A stretch of DNA of 64,000 nucleotides from CAYPLH01 sp964411505 (GTDB lineage Bacteria; Bacillota; Clostridia; CAYPLH01; DUMO01): assembly GCA_964411505.1 (NCBI GenBank), contig CAYPLH010000012.1:1-64000 (forward strand). The letters are read 5' to 3'. Below the pieces are notes generated by a model. That model did not search any database, had not been told where the DNA came from, and saw only the letters and a program-made list of their open reading frames with translations. Shown piece after piece: positions 7,559 through 16,371 of this stretch. Numbering within the stretch: position 1 is the stretch's first letter; each line of letters starts with the position of its first letter. The position numbers and the translations under genes are program-made.

Positions 7559-8728
7559 ATGAACCGTAAAATCGCAAGGAGAAAGTTAGGTAATACAGGA
7601 TTGCTGGTTTCAGAACTAAGTTTTGGTGCAATGAATTTAAGATTGCTCGATTCTTCGGAAGAAGCTTTAAATATGCTTAATTATGTTCTGGATCAAGGTA
7701 TCAACCTTATAGATACAGCACGAGCATACAGTCTGGAAAATAAAGATGGCTATCTTATGGAAAGCGAGTATTTTGTCGGTCAGGCGATCAAAAACCGTAC
7801 CGATCTTAGTGAACCAATAGTTATAGTTACAAAAGGTCATGGCTATAATCTACCTGATCTTGATACAGACCTTAAAAAAAGTATTGATACACTTGGTATT
7901 CAGGGTAAAGGAAATCTAAAAATAGGAAACAACGATATTAAGCTTGTATATTTTGTTCATGGTTTAAATGAAGCAAGATGGGAAGATATTAAGCACAATG
8001 GCGTTCTTGAGAAACTACAGGAGTTGAAAAATGAAGGGATAATAAATTATACCGGATTTTCCAGCCATTACGGCAACGTTAAAGCAATAAAAGAAGCTGC
8101 CGCCTCAGGGTTTTTCGATGTTATCGAGCTTCCTTATAATATATTTAACCGAAGCCTAGGAGAAGATGGCAATTTTAATCTGCTTAAATATATTTATGAT
8201 TTAGGTATTGGAATCATAAATATGAAAGCTTTTGGAGGAAATGGATTAGTACCCGTTTTGGAAATCTTGAAAGAATATGTTGATATTGACCACAACACCA
8301 TGCTAGGCTTTTGTTTATCTAACCCAAATATTTCAACGATAGATGTAGGAGCAAGATATACAAGTGAAATAGACGCTGATATAAAAACAGTGCTTGCTCC
8401 ACGCCCTGACAGTAATCAGCTTATAAAAATGAAGCAGGAAGCCGATAAGGTTTCAAGCCATTTTAAAAACACATGCAGGGAATGTATGCATTGCCTTGAA
8501 AAGTTTAAATGCCCACAGGATATCAATTTTCCTGGAATACTCTCTGTCTATTCCAGATATAAGATAAATAAAAACTTAGAACGTGATACATCATCGTTTA
8601 ATGAGCAGTATAAAGAATTTGAGCTTAATGCTGATGATTGCCTAGAGTGTGGCGAGTGCAACCCATGGTGCGAATATAAACTGAATATTCCCCAGATGTT
8701 AAGGGAAGCGCATGACAATCTAAAATAA
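7559..8728 (+). CDS. Aldo/keto reductase with C-terminal Fe-S domain
   Basis: A 389-residue oxidoreductase. The aldo/keto reductase barrel spans about 1-290, with LGNTGLLVSELSFGAMNL at the N-terminus and the catalytic-region DTARAY (D about 51, Y about 56). The C-terminal part has two Cys clusters, CRECMHCLEKFKCPQDI and CLECGECNPWCEYKLNIP, typical of the ferredoxin-like extension in anaerobe AKRs (COG1453 type). Such proteins probably shuttle electrons between NAD(P)H or Fe-S carriers and a carbonyl substrate; the natural substrate is unknown. GGGGTGA precedes the ATG at 7559. It follows the Crp/Fnr gene in the same direction and has its own extended -10 promoter. Confidence 0.85.
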   Translation: MNRKIARRKLGNTGLLVSELSFGAMNLRLLDSSEEALNMLNYVLDQGINLIDTARAYSLENKDGYLMESEYFVGQAIKNRTDLSEPIVIVTKGHGYNLPDLDTDLKKSIDTLGIQGKGNLKIGNNDIKLVYFVHGLNEARWEDIKHNGVLEKLQELKNEGIINYTGFSSHYGNVKAIKEAAASGFFDVIELPYNIFNRSLGEDGNFNLLKYIYDLGIGIINMKAFGGNGLVPVLEILKEYVDIDHNTMLGFCLSNPNISTIDVGARYTSEIDADIKTVLAPRPDSNQLIKMKQEADKVSSHFKNTCRECMHCLEKFKCPQDINFPGILSVYSRYKINKNLERDTSSFNEQYKEFELNADDCLECGECNPWCEYKLNIPQMLREAHDNLK

Positions 8729-8753
8729 TTGTTTAGTAGAAACTTCTTTAAGC

Positions 8754-8796
8754 GGGGGATAAACGAACTCTACTTCAGTGGTGTGTTCACTCCCCC
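8754..8796. terminator. Hairpin between converging genes, possible bidirectional terminator
   Basis: GGGGGA at 8754-8759 pairs with TCCCCC at 8791-8796, with an inner GAAC/GTTC pairing. It lies 25 bases after the aldo/keto reductase stop and 84 bases after the Bat operon end. No strong T-run follows, so the terminator call is tentative. Confidence 0.35.
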
Positions 8797-8879
8797 ATTG
8801 AAGGGCGTTTGACAAAATACCCCCCGAACACAACTTGTACCATTATTTTATCACTAACTGAACAAAGCAGCAACCCTTT

Positions 8880-10562
8880 TCACCTTGATTTGGTAAAATA
8901 TCCTTTATCACTATGCTTGAGCTTCTGAAAGATCTCCTTAATTTTTCTTTTTAGATATTCAATATCTTTATCGGCATTCATTCTCCTTTTTTCCATATAA
9001 TCCATAACTTCTAGTACCATAATCGCAATGCTAGAACTCGCAAGCCTGTTTTCAATTTTATCCTTTGGGCTTGCTTTAAGGCTAAAATTAAATTTATGCT
9101 TGATCATACTGTTTAAAAGGTTATAAATTTCATTTTCATTTTTCTCTTTTTTTAATTGCTTGTAAATATTCTCGAGCTTTTTGTCCTGCTTCTTTTGTAT
9201 TGTAAAATAAACAATAACGGCTGCTGCCAAAATCATTACAATAGCTAATCCCCAAAGCACAATATATAGATGCCCTTTATTAATCTGCAATGTAAGATAT
9301 CCTTCCCTTTGGGGTTTATAGCTTATCTGATCAATTGTTACTGCTTCAATGGGAGGTGCTGCATTCTGTGATTGCGCAATTGATTCAGGCATCTCTCCGG
9401 TAACCATAATTTCTATACCGGGAATTTCAACCTTTTCATAAGTTTCCGATTCTGTATTAAAATAAGATATATACATAGGTTCTATTGTCAGTTTCCCATT
9501 TTTTTCAGGAACCAGTATGATTTCAAAATCTTTGCGAGATAAGTATTGCCCATTTTCAATGCTTTCTTCCATTACCTTTTCGGTCTCATAAACTGAAAAA
9601 CCGGGGATATCTTTATTAATTATATTTTTTAGAACATCAAGATTGCAATTACCCAAAAGGGATACAGAAAGTGTAAGTGAGGTGCCATATTCAACCTCAT
9701 GCTTACTGTATTTTGATTCAAGCTTTATATCCCCAACCAGCCCTGAAAATTCTGTAGGTTGGATGTCTTTGGGCAAGGGCTTAACCATTAACTGCTTTTG
9801 TTCAGTTTTTAGATACACAGGCTTTTGGGAGCCAAAAAAGCCACCAGTACCGATATTCACTTGAAAATTAAATGAAGGTATGCTGAATGTGCCAGCCTTT
9901 ATAGGCACAAGGTACATTTTTTTTGCTTCATACTTTATATATCTATTATCTCCAATATATGTATAACTAGCCTTTAAATCACCATCAGGCATATCATTCA
10001 TTATAAACCCATCAAGATTTACAACATCTAGAAAACCAAAGTTTTCAATATTATATCGAGAATAGAGTTCATAGGTCAAAGCAATCTTTTGACCATAATA
10101 TACATCATCAGAGGAAAGAATTGTTTTTACAAACACATCCTGCTGCTCCCCTGCTGCATTATTGTCACCTTCTTTAACACTCACTTTAAGCTCATTGGTT
10201 TTGTAAGTCTTTCCGTTGTATTCCACACTTCCTAAAAGCGTAAACTCTCCTGTGTTTTTAGGCATTATTATATAAGTTACATCGGTCTGTCGCGTTATAT
10301 CGCCATTAACAATGTGAGTTGAGGTTGACTGACTGCTTGTCAAAACATCAAAATTATCCAGCCCTTCTATTTCCACGCTCTTGACGTTTTGGGCATTAAT
10401 AAGTGAAAGCGTTAAATTGGTGCTGACTCCTTTTTTTAGGCTTAAACTGTCAATATCAAGGCGAAATTGCGGTTCTTTCGCCAGCACACTTCCTGTTGTC
10501 AAAAAATTAATTGATGTAATAATTAATAATATAAGTATTGCTTTTAACCTTTTACCAGTCAT
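8880..10562 (-). CDS. batD: BatD-like membrane protein (aerotolerance operon)
   Basis: A 560-residue protein. An N-terminal signal or anchor (KAILILLIITSINFLTTGSV) is followed by immunoglobulin-like beta domains with the BatD pattern (FRLDIDSLSLKKGVSTNLTL; then YYGQKIALTYELYSRYNI; then GDIKLESKYSKHEVEYGTSL), one membrane helix near 435-455 (LYIVLWGLAIVMILAAAVIV), and a basic cytoplasmic tail. BatD occurs with VWA and TPR proteins in MoxR-linked operons; its biochemical role is not known, but it probably presents an extracellular domain to the VWA partners. It is the last gene of the operon and overlaps the TPR gene by 11 bases. I choose the second ATG (10562), six bases after AAGGAGG; the first abuts that site. 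Confidence 0.8.
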   Translation of the reverse strand: MTGKRLKAILILLIITSINFLTTGSVLAKEPQFRLDIDSLSLKKGVSTNLTLSLINAQNVKSVEIEGLDNFDVLTSSQSTSTHIVNGDITRQTDVTYIIMPKNTGEFTLLGSVEYNGKTYKTNELKVSVKEGDNNAAGEQQDVFVKTILSSDDVYYGQKIALTYELYSRYNIENFGFLDVVNLDGFIMNDMPDGDLKASYTYIGDNRYIKYEAKKMYLVPIKAGTFSIPSFNFQVNIGTGGFFGSQKPVYLKTEQKQLMVKPLPKDIQPTEFSGLVGDIKLESKYSKHEVEYGTSLTLSVSLLGNCNLDVLKNIINKDIPGFSVYETEKVMEESIENGQYLSRKDFEIILVPEKNGKLTIEPMYISYFNTESETYEKVEIPGIEIMVTGEMPESIAQSQNAAPPIEAVTIDQISYKPQREGYLTLQINKGHLYIVLWGLAIVMILAAAVIVYFTIQKKQDKKLENIYKQLKKEKNENEIYNLLNSMIKHKFNFSLKASPKDKIENRLASSSIAIMVLEVMDYMEKRRMNADKDIEYLKRKIKEIFQKLKHSDKGYFTKSR

Positions 10563-11451
10563 ATCCATCCTCCTTGCCCCTGTTTTTCACTTGCTGATTG
10601 TTCTTGAGGCTGTCCTCCTCCTGTTTCTCAAGCATTTTTAGTATCTGCTCCAATTCTGTGTTATTTAGTGCCTCAGAAAGCTCCTGTTCATTTGAGTTGG
10701 CATCGTTTGGCTCTCCACTTGGCTCATCCTTCTGTGTTTCATTCTGTCCCTCATTATTTTGCTCATCACCCTGATGATCCTGTTGTTCAGTCTGCCCATC
10801 ATCAGAGTTTTCCGGATTTTGTCCTTCATTTTCCTGTTGCGACTCCTGCTGTTCCTCATTTTCCGAAGAATCTTCGCCATGTTCTTCCTGGGAATTGTCA
10901 TTGTTTTCCTGAGCTCCATACTCCTGCTCATTTTTGTTATCTTCTTGGTTGTTATCTTCATTATTCTGCTGGTTTGGACTACTTTCATACTGCTCAAGTA
11001 ACATTTGCACATACTCGTAATTATATTTTAGCTGTACATTGTCCGGATACTTCAAAATTCCTTCCTTATATGTTTCTAGCGCCTTTTGATAATGCTCAAC
11101 CTTTTGATTTTCGTCACTTGCTCCATCACCAAGCTTTGCAAAGGAATTACCTAAATTTAGATATTTATCCAGCTTATCAAAAGCTTTGGCAAAAAACTCG
11201 CCAGCTTGCTCAAAGTTGCCTAAAGAATATGAAGCATTACCTGAGTTGTAATTAAGCTTTAGGTTTTCCGGTTCTTTTATCAAACCATCCTGATACGTCA
11301 CAAGTGCCTCATCCAGCTTATTTTCAACATACAGTCTGTTTCCCTTTTTTATAGACTCATTTACGGTATTATTAAAGTCAGCTACTCCAGTTAAGAATAA
11401 TATTGCTAGTAATATAACTAAAGCCACAGAAATAAAAAAAACTTTCTTCAT
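10552..11451 (-). CDS. TPR protein with Gln/Glu/Asn-rich tail (BatC/BatE-like)
   Basis: A 299-residue membrane-anchored protein. An N-terminal hydrophobic segment (MKKVFFISVALVILLAILFL) is followed by tetratricopeptide repeats about 30-165 (e.g. GNRLYVENKLDEALVTYQDG and ALETYKEGILKYPDNVQLKY). Residues about 170-260 are extremely rich in Q, E, N, D and S, probably disordered. The C-terminus ends in a basic segment. TPR proteins at this place in Bat operons are named BatC or BatE and are thought to hold the complex together. The ATG at 11451 follows AAAGGGGAT and is one base after the batB stop. The tail's low complexity could vary in length between strains. Confidence 0.8.
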   Translation of the reverse strand: MKKVFFISVALVILLAILFLTGVADFNNTVNESIKKGNRLYVENKLDEALVTYQDGLIKEPENLKLNYNSGNASYSLGNFEQAGEFFAKAFDKLDKYLNLGNSFAKLGDGASDENQKVEHYQKALETYKEGILKYPDNVQLKYNYEYVQMLLEQYESSPNQQNNEDNNQEDNKNEQEYGAQENNDNSQEEHGEDSSENEEQQESQQENEGQNPENSDDGQTEQQDHQGDEQNNEGQNETQKDEPSGEPNDANSNEQELSEALNNTELEQILKMLEKQEEDSLKNNQQVKNRGKEDGYDW

Positions 11452-11452
11452 C

Positions 11453-12439
11453 TTAAGCTGATCCCCTTTCAGGCAGAACATAGCCTACAATAAACAGCAA
11501 TATCCCCGCACCAAGAAAATACTGATAGAGTTGCGTAAACCTTCGAATTTTCTCTGTCCTTAAGGTATCTCTTTTCAATGCAGATATATCTTTTATAAGC
11601 AGATTCGCTTCGTCACCTGAAAGCGATGATTGATAATAAGAACCTCTGCCCAAAGAAGCAAGTCCTTGAAGGGTAGCGGTATTTAATCTTGACATAACAT
11701 ACTGACCACTATTATCCGTTTTATAACCGATTCTCATTTCTCCAGTTGAGTCATAAACAGGTACAAGACCACCCTTTTCTGTGCCTATTCCTATAACATA
11801 CACTTTCAAACGATCATCCTTTATCGACTTTAATACATCAACACTATGAGATTCATGCTCTTCACCATCGGATAGAACGATAATTACCTTATCAGAGCTT
11901 GAAGTTCTGTTAAAGGAGTTATACGCTAGTTTAATGGCATTTCCCACATTGGTGCCTCCCCCTCCAATCATTTCAGTGTCTATTACATTAAGGAACATGC
12001 GCGCCAGTTGATAGTCATCGGTAAGTGGCATCTGGATGTATGCAGACGATGAAAATGGGATAAAGCCTATCCTGTCCCCCTCAAGGTTGTCAATTATACT
12101 CTCTATAACCTTTTTAGCCCTGCTGATTCTATCCGGCATAATATCATCAACTAGCATACTTTTTGAGGTATCAATCAAAATATAAATATCCAACCCTGAC
12201 TTATTTACCTCTGTGAATCCCTGAAATGACTGAGGTCCCAAAAGTGAAAAAAGTATTAGTCCCAGTCCAGCTGTAATCAGTACAATCCGTATGTATTTAT
12301 ACTTTATAGCAGTATTCACCTTGAGTTGCCCTAATATTTTCTCCTTTTTCCTATATCCCAGAATAAAAAGGACAATACATGCTATCAACAGAATTATATA
12401 TATAAAATTAAAAGGATAATTAAACTCAAGATTATTCAA
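11453..12439 (-). CDS. batB: VWA-domain protein BatB-like
   Basis: About 328 residues. Two N-terminal membrane helices (FIYIILLIACIVLFILGY and YIRIVLITAGLGLILFSLLG) are followed by a von Willebrand A domain with the MIDAS motif LIDTSKSM (DxSxS pattern), a Thr in GGGGTNVG and the Asp in VLSDGEEH; a C-terminal helix (YFLGAGILLFIVGYVL) closes the protein. The VWA domain lies outside or at the membrane and binds a divalent metal to hold partners. Start choice: TTG at 12439 is six bases after AAAGGAGAT, while an in-frame ATG at 12457 directly abuts its upstream GAAGGTGG; either is possible. It lies between batA (24 bases upstream) and the TPR gene (one base downstream). Confidence 0.85.
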   Translation of the reverse strand: MNNLEFNYPFNFIYIILLIACIVLFILGYRKKEKILGQLKVNTAIKYKYIRIVLITAGLGLILFSLLGPQSFQGFTEVNKSGLDIYILIDTSKSMLVDDIMPDRISRAKKVIESIIDNLEGDRIGFIPFSSSAYIQMPLTDDYQLARMFLNVIDTEMIGGGGTNVGNAIKLAYNSFNRTSSSDKVIIVLSDGEEHESHSVDVLKSIKDDRLKVYVIGIGTEKGGLVPVYDSTGEMRIGYKTDNSGQYVMSRLNTATLQGLASLGRGSYYQSSLSGDEANLLIKDISALKRDTLRTEKIRRFTQLYQYFLGAGILLFIVGYVLPERGSA

Positions 12440-12463
12440 AAATACATCTCCTTTCATCCACCT

Positions 12464-13432
12464 TCAAGGAATCTGAACAAAGTAATACCGGTCAAGAAAA
12501 ATCCCCAGTGTCAATAAACCAAGGGCTATCTTTATCAATATAAAAGCCAACTCGGTGTATTGCATGAAATCATCCTGCTCAAATTCAGATTTCTCCAATT
12601 TGTTTATGCTTGAAAATATGTCAGATAACGCCTTTGGATCCTTTGCTCGATAATACTGTCCATCAGTTGTCTGTGCAATTTCCATGAGCAATTCTTCGTT
12701 TAAGCCTCCTTCATATTGTTGGTAGCTGGTTTGACCAAAGATTTGCACAGGGATAATAGTTTTATCTGTACCAACACCTATTGAATATATTTTGATACCC
12801 AATTCCTTTGCAAGCTGGGCGGCAGTAGTGGGATTGATTGCACCTGCATTGTTATCACCATCAGTGACAAGTAGTATTATTTTTGATGTTGCATCACTTT
12901 TTTTCAACCTGTTAATACCTACTGATATTGCCATACCGATTGCAGTTCCGTCGTCATTTACCGATTCAGTGCTTACATCGGCCAAAGACTCCCTGACTAT
13001 ATTATGATCAAGTGTTAAGGGAATTCTGGTGTAGGCTGTACCGGCAAAGATAACCAAAGAGATCCTGTCTTGCAGCCTATCACCAATAAAATCTTCTATA
13101 GTATTAATGGCAACTTTAAGACGGCTTGGTTCAAAATCCACAGACTCCATTGAACCGGAAACATCAAGGACTATTACAATGTCTATCCCCTTCTGATTTA
13201 CAGGAATCGCCTGTTTTAGAAGCTGCGGTCTTGCCATTGCAGCAATCAGCAATATTAGGCTTAAAACAATAATATATCGTCCGACTTTATATTTATAAGT
13301 CTTCTTTAACCCGGGATTCTTCAAAATTCTTGTGCTTGAAAATCTTAAAGCAGACTTTTTTTTCTTCACAAAGAAAATATAGACAACTAAAGGTATAAGT
13401 AATAGAAATTGCCAGTTTGCCAAACGAATCAT
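12464..13432 (-). CDS. batA: VWA-domain protein BatA-like
   Basis: A 322-residue membrane protein. Helices at the N-terminus (FLLLIPLVVYIFFV and YIIVLSLILLIAAMA) precede a von Willebrand A domain with a full MIDAS set: VLDVSGSM, the Thr in NDDGTAIG, and LLVTDGDNNAG. A final helix (AFILIKIALGLLTLGIFL) anchors the C-terminus. BatA and BatB are paired VWA proteins in Bacteroides-type aerotolerance operons; known work links the operon to survival under stress but the mechanism is unsettled. The start ATG overlaps the upstream stop (ATGA) at 13429-13432, and GAGGGTG precedes it, so translation is coupled. Confidence 0.85.
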   Translation of the reverse strand: MIRLANWQFLLLIPLVVYIFFVKKKKSALRFSSTRILKNPGLKKTYKYKVGRYIIVLSLILLIAAMARPQLLKQAIPVNQKGIDIVIVLDVSGSMESVDFEPSRLKVAINTIEDFIGDRLQDRISLVIFAGTAYTRIPLTLDHNIVRESLADVSTESVNDDGTAIGMAISVGINRLKKSDATSKIILLVTDGDNNAGAINPTTAAQLAKELGIKIYSIGVGTDKTIIPVQIFGQTSYQQYEGGLNEELLMEIAQTTDGQYYRAKDPKALSDIFSSINKLEKSEFEQDDFMQYTELAFILIKIALGLLTLGIFLDRYYFVQIP

Positions 13433-14478
13433 ACCACACCCTCTTTTGCATTTTCAATATTTCGAACAAGCTTTTTAAGATATTCAACCAGTTCATACTT
13501 TTTATCATCTGAAGCAACAGCTCCAGCAAATTTATAATAATCACTTTCCAAAAGCCAGGAATTTATTTCAGGTAAGTTTGCTTTAAGCTCATAAACATCT
13601 TTTATCTCCTGGATGATTTCTGCTGATGTCTTTCCTCTTATCTTAAGATTATAGCTAGTCTCTAAATAGGTCTTTAAACACCATGTCAGTTTAACAAAAA
13701 ACTTATCATCATTAAGCAGAAGCTTGGACACCTGATTAATAAAGAATTCATAGGGGCTAAGAGATGTAATCTTCCTTTTTTTTATGTATTGTATTAAAAC
13801 AACTACACCTGTTGCCAAGAAAATGAACAGTAATGCAAAAAATACATACTTTAAACTTACAGAAAATCCACTTTTTATTGGTGTTAAGTCCCCTTCAAAT
13901 ATTTCGTTTCTATCAATCTTTTCAAGAGTTGATCTTATAATAATTTTAAGTTCTTTACTTCCTAACTGAACTGTTTTTTCTCCCACCTCAAAAGTACGCA
14001 ATATAATATGGACGCCATCCTTTTCCTCCTCCAGACTTACAATTTCAAACTCTTTAAACTTATCTTTTAATTCATCTACAGTAAATTCGTTCGCTGTTAT
14101 TCTTATTTCAATCAGGTCACCTACATAGATGCTGCGTTCCTCAGCTTGAACCGGTACAGATTGAACTGGCACCGAAGGAGCTGATACCGAAGCCGGAGCC
14201 GGTATTGAAGAAGCTGGTAGCGAAGGAGCTGATACAGATTGAGCAATTAAAAGCTCTGGGGCATCGAATCCCAACCACTTTTGGGCATAGACTCCACTTA
14301 ACATACTCATTAAAAACAAAGCAAGCGTTACTACAGTAAAACAAACACCAAGCTTTCTGCATTTATGCGCCTTTCCAAAACAGCACAAATGCTTCAATGC
14401 GCTATTTTGGAAAGGATAAAACAAAATGTTTCGCTGCAGTAATGTTAAGAAAAAAATTACAACTTTTCCCTTCTTCAT
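13429..14478 (-). CDS. BatD-family/DUF4381-like membrane protein
   Basis: A 349-residue protein between DUF58 and batA. Residues about 44-64 are a hydrophobic signal-like helix (VCFTVVTLALFLMSMLSGVYA), then a Ser/Pro/Ala/Val-rich linker with short repeats (SAPSLPASSIPAPASVSAPS), a beta domain (IYVGDLIEIRITANEFTVDE), a membrane helix at about 210-232 (YVFFALLFIFLATGVVVLIQ) and a cytoplasmic helical domain. It takes the usual Bat-operon place of a small BatD-like or DUF4381 protein. Its ATG overlaps the DUF58 stop (TAATG). The first 43 residues are odd: they contain a DNA hairpin (14370-14415) and are not expected before a signal peptide, so a downstream start or an insertion is possible. Confidence 0.65.
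   Translation of the reverse strand: MKKGKVVIFFLTLLQRNILFYPFQNSALKHLCCFGKAHKCRKLGVCFTVVTLALFLMSMLSGVYAQKWLGFDAPELLIAQSVSAPSLPASSIPAPASVSAPSVPVQSVPVQAEERSIYVGDLIEIRITANEFTVDELKDKFKEFEIVSLEEEKDGVHIILRTFEVGEKTVQLGSKELKIIIRSTLEKIDRNEIFEGDLTPIKSGFSVSLKYVFFALLFIFLATGVVVLIQYIKKRKITSLSPYEFFINQVSKLLLNDDKFFVKLTWCLKTYLETSYNLKIRGKTSAEIIQEIKDVYELKANLPEINSWLLESDYYKFAGAVASDDKKYELVEYLKKLVRNIENAKEGVV
14370..14415. repeat. Inverted repeat inside the N-terminal coding part of the BatD-like gene
   Basis: CCTTTCCAAAACAGC (14370-14384) and GCTATTTTGGAAAGG (14401-14415) pair over 15 positions with one mismatch and a 16-base loop. In the gene it encodes FQNSALKHLCCFGKA-like sequence ahead of the hydrophobic segment, which looks like an inserted element rather than conserved protein. 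Confidence 0.6.
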
Positions 14479-15296
14479 TAATGACCCCTTCTTCTGAAAA
14501 ATTGCACCATAGGTTTAACATAATCTTCACCTGTATGAATATTTATTAGGTTTCTTCTTGGCAGACCATAATTAATGTCCGGCTTGTGTGTATTTTTTGT
14601 ATTATCCACCACCACTATTTCTCCCGTCTCAAGGTCTTCAAAGGTATAAATAGCACCGGCAGGTATCGTTAACTCGGCATCATCCACGACCCGGATCATT
14701 ACTAAATCATGCCTCCCCAATGTAACTTTCATCTCTTTTCTATAACCTTCATCAAGAAAGTCGGATATCAGGAAAACCACACTGCGTTTTTTCTCTATTC
14801 GATTAAAATACTGCAATACTTTTGAAAGATTGGTGCCTCCAGACTCAGGTTTATAACTTAAAATGTTCTTGATTATCGTTAAAACATGCTTATTACCATT
14901 TTTTGAGGGAATAAATTTTTCAATTCTATCTGTAAAAAAAATAACGCCTACTCTATCATTGTTTTTACATGCCGAAAATGCAAGGGTTGCACCAATCTCT
15001 GCTATTAACTCCTTTTTACTTCCGAAATTGTTAGAACGAGACATATCTATCAAAAGATACATGTTAAGTTCCCGTTCTTCGCAAAATTGTTTGACATAAG
15101 CTTTATTGTGCCGGGCTGTAACGTTCCAATCTATATTCCTAACATCATCGCCGGGATAATACTGTCTTATATCATCAAATTCCATTCCCTTTCCTTTGAA
15201 CCCCGAACGGTATTCGCCCTGAAAAATTTCCTCGACCAATCTATTTGATTTTATCTCAATCTGTCTTACCTTTTTGATAATATCTCTGGAAAGCAT
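14478..15296 (-). CDS. DUF58 family protein
   Basis: A 272-residue soluble protein. The DUF58 signature is clear: GEYRSGFKGKGMEFDDIRQY then YPGDDVRNIDWNVTARHNKA (about residues 28-66). A VWA-like region follows with LLIDMSRSNNFG and FLISDFLDEG. DUF58 proteins are regular partners of MoxR ATPases and probably are acted on by them, together with VWA proteins, in metal-cofactor or complex assembly; exact role unknown. AAAAGGAG precedes the ATG; 18 bases separate it from the moxR stop, and it overlaps the next gene by one base. Confident family call. Confidence 0.9.
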   Translation of the reverse strand: MLSRDIIKKVRQIEIKSNRLVEEIFQGEYRSGFKGKGMEFDDIRQYYPGDDVRNIDWNVTARHNKAYVKQFCEERELNMYLLIDMSRSNNFGSKKELIAEIGATLAFSACKNNDRVGVIFFTDRIEKFIPSKNGNKHVLTIIKNILSYKPESGGTNLSKVLQYFNRIEKKRSVVFLISDFLDEGYRKEMKVTLGRHDLVMIRVVDDAELTIPAGAIYTFEDLETGEIVVVDNTKNTHKPDINYGLPRRNLINIHTGEDYVKPMVQFFRRRGH

Positions 15297-15314
15297 TCTA
15301 AACTCCTTTTTTTA

Positions 15315-16325
15315 TCATGGCAGGTTAACTTCATCAAGGATTTGGGCAATTATATCTTCAGAAGTAATCTCTTCTGCTTCAGCTTCATACGAAAGTAGAA
15401 TTCTGTGTCTTAGTACATCATATACTATAGCCTTTATATCGTCGGGTACAACGTAACCCCGCCCTTCTAAAAATGCCCTTCCTTTTGCCGCCTTTATAAG
15501 GTTAATCGACGCACGCGGAGACGCACCGCAAGCGATATACTCCGATTTTTCTCTTGTCTTAAAAACTATATCAAGTACATAGTTTTTAATGTTTTCATCC
15601 AGATAGATCTTTTCAATTTCCTTGCGTATTTCAAAAATATCTTCACCGGAGAGTATTTCCCTTATTTCCAAAATACTTTGATCTTTGGAAAAGCGGTTAA
15701 TTATTTCGCTTTCTTCGTCCCTTCCAGGATATTCTACTTTTAATTTGAGCATAAAGCGATCCTGTTGGGCTTCAGGGAGAGAATATGTGCCCTGTTGCTC
15801 AAGTGGATTCTGTGTTGCTATTACTAAGAATGGTTTTTCAAGCTTGTATGTAAAATCGCCTATAGTAACCTGGCTTTCCTGCATTGCCTCCAAAAGAGCA
15901 GATTGTACTTTTGCGGGGGCACGGTTAATTTCATCGGCAAGTATTAAATTACTGAAAATGGGACCCTTTTTTACTACAAAATCTCCGGTCTTTTGATTAT
16001 ACATTTCTGTGCCCAAAATATCTGCTGGGAGTAAATCCGGTGTAAATTGTATCCTCTTAAAGTCAACTCCAATTGCTCTTGCAACAGTACTTGCAGTAAG
16101 TGACTTAGCAAGCCCAGGAACACCCTCCAATAATATATGACCTCCCGTCAAAAGCCCTATCAGAATTCTGTCGATCATATATTCCTGACCGATAATTGCT
16201 TTGCTTATTTCATATTTAAGCAAAGCAATTATGCTGTTTTTCTCAATATTGCTTGCCTCATGAATGTTTGCCTTAGGTACGCTTGTTTCATGAATGCTTT
16301 TATCATGAATGTTTGTCCTTTCCAT
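15315..16325 (-). CDS. moxR: MoxR family AAA+ ATPase
   Basis: A 336-residue ATPase, first gene of the Bat operon. Walker A is GHILLEGVPGLAKSLTA; Walker B LILADEINRAPAKVQSALLE; sensor 1 FLVIATQNPLEQQGTYSLPE; sensor 2 lies in SPRASINLIKAAKGRAF. MoxR AAA+ proteins act as chaperone-like remodelers of VWA-domain partners, here BatA and BatB. I choose the ATG at 16325: the frame stays open upstream, but that part is the intergenic repeat element at 16372-16468, so the longer version is not real protein. The first 30 residues contain a loose NIH-x-x-S-IHE repeat. No clear promoter was found between the repeat element and the gene. Confidence 0.9.
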   Translation of the reverse strand: MERTNIHDKSIHETSVPKANIHEASNIEKNSIIALLKYEISKAIIGQEYMIDRILIGLLTGGHILLEGVPGLAKSLTASTVARAIGVDFKRIQFTPDLLPADILGTEMYNQKTGDFVVKKGPIFSNLILADEINRAPAKVQSALLEAMQESQVTIGDFTYKLEKPFLVIATQNPLEQQGTYSLPEAQQDRFMLKLKVEYPGRDEESEIINRFSKDQSILEIREILSGEDIFEIRKEIEKIYLDENIKNYVLDIVFKTREKSEYIACGASPRASINLIKAAKGRAFLEGRGYVVPDDIKAIVYDVLRHRILLSYEAEAEEITSEDIIAQILDEVNLP

Positions 16326-16371
16326 ATATAAATTCCCCCATAAAACTTCTTCTTTGCAAATTGCGTATAAA

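Noticed and set aside
10665..11255. Open frames on both strands within the TPR gene tail
   Set aside because: They result from the repeated Gln/Glu/Asn codons of the real protein and encode low-complexity His/Pro- or Lys/Arg/Met-rich sequence.
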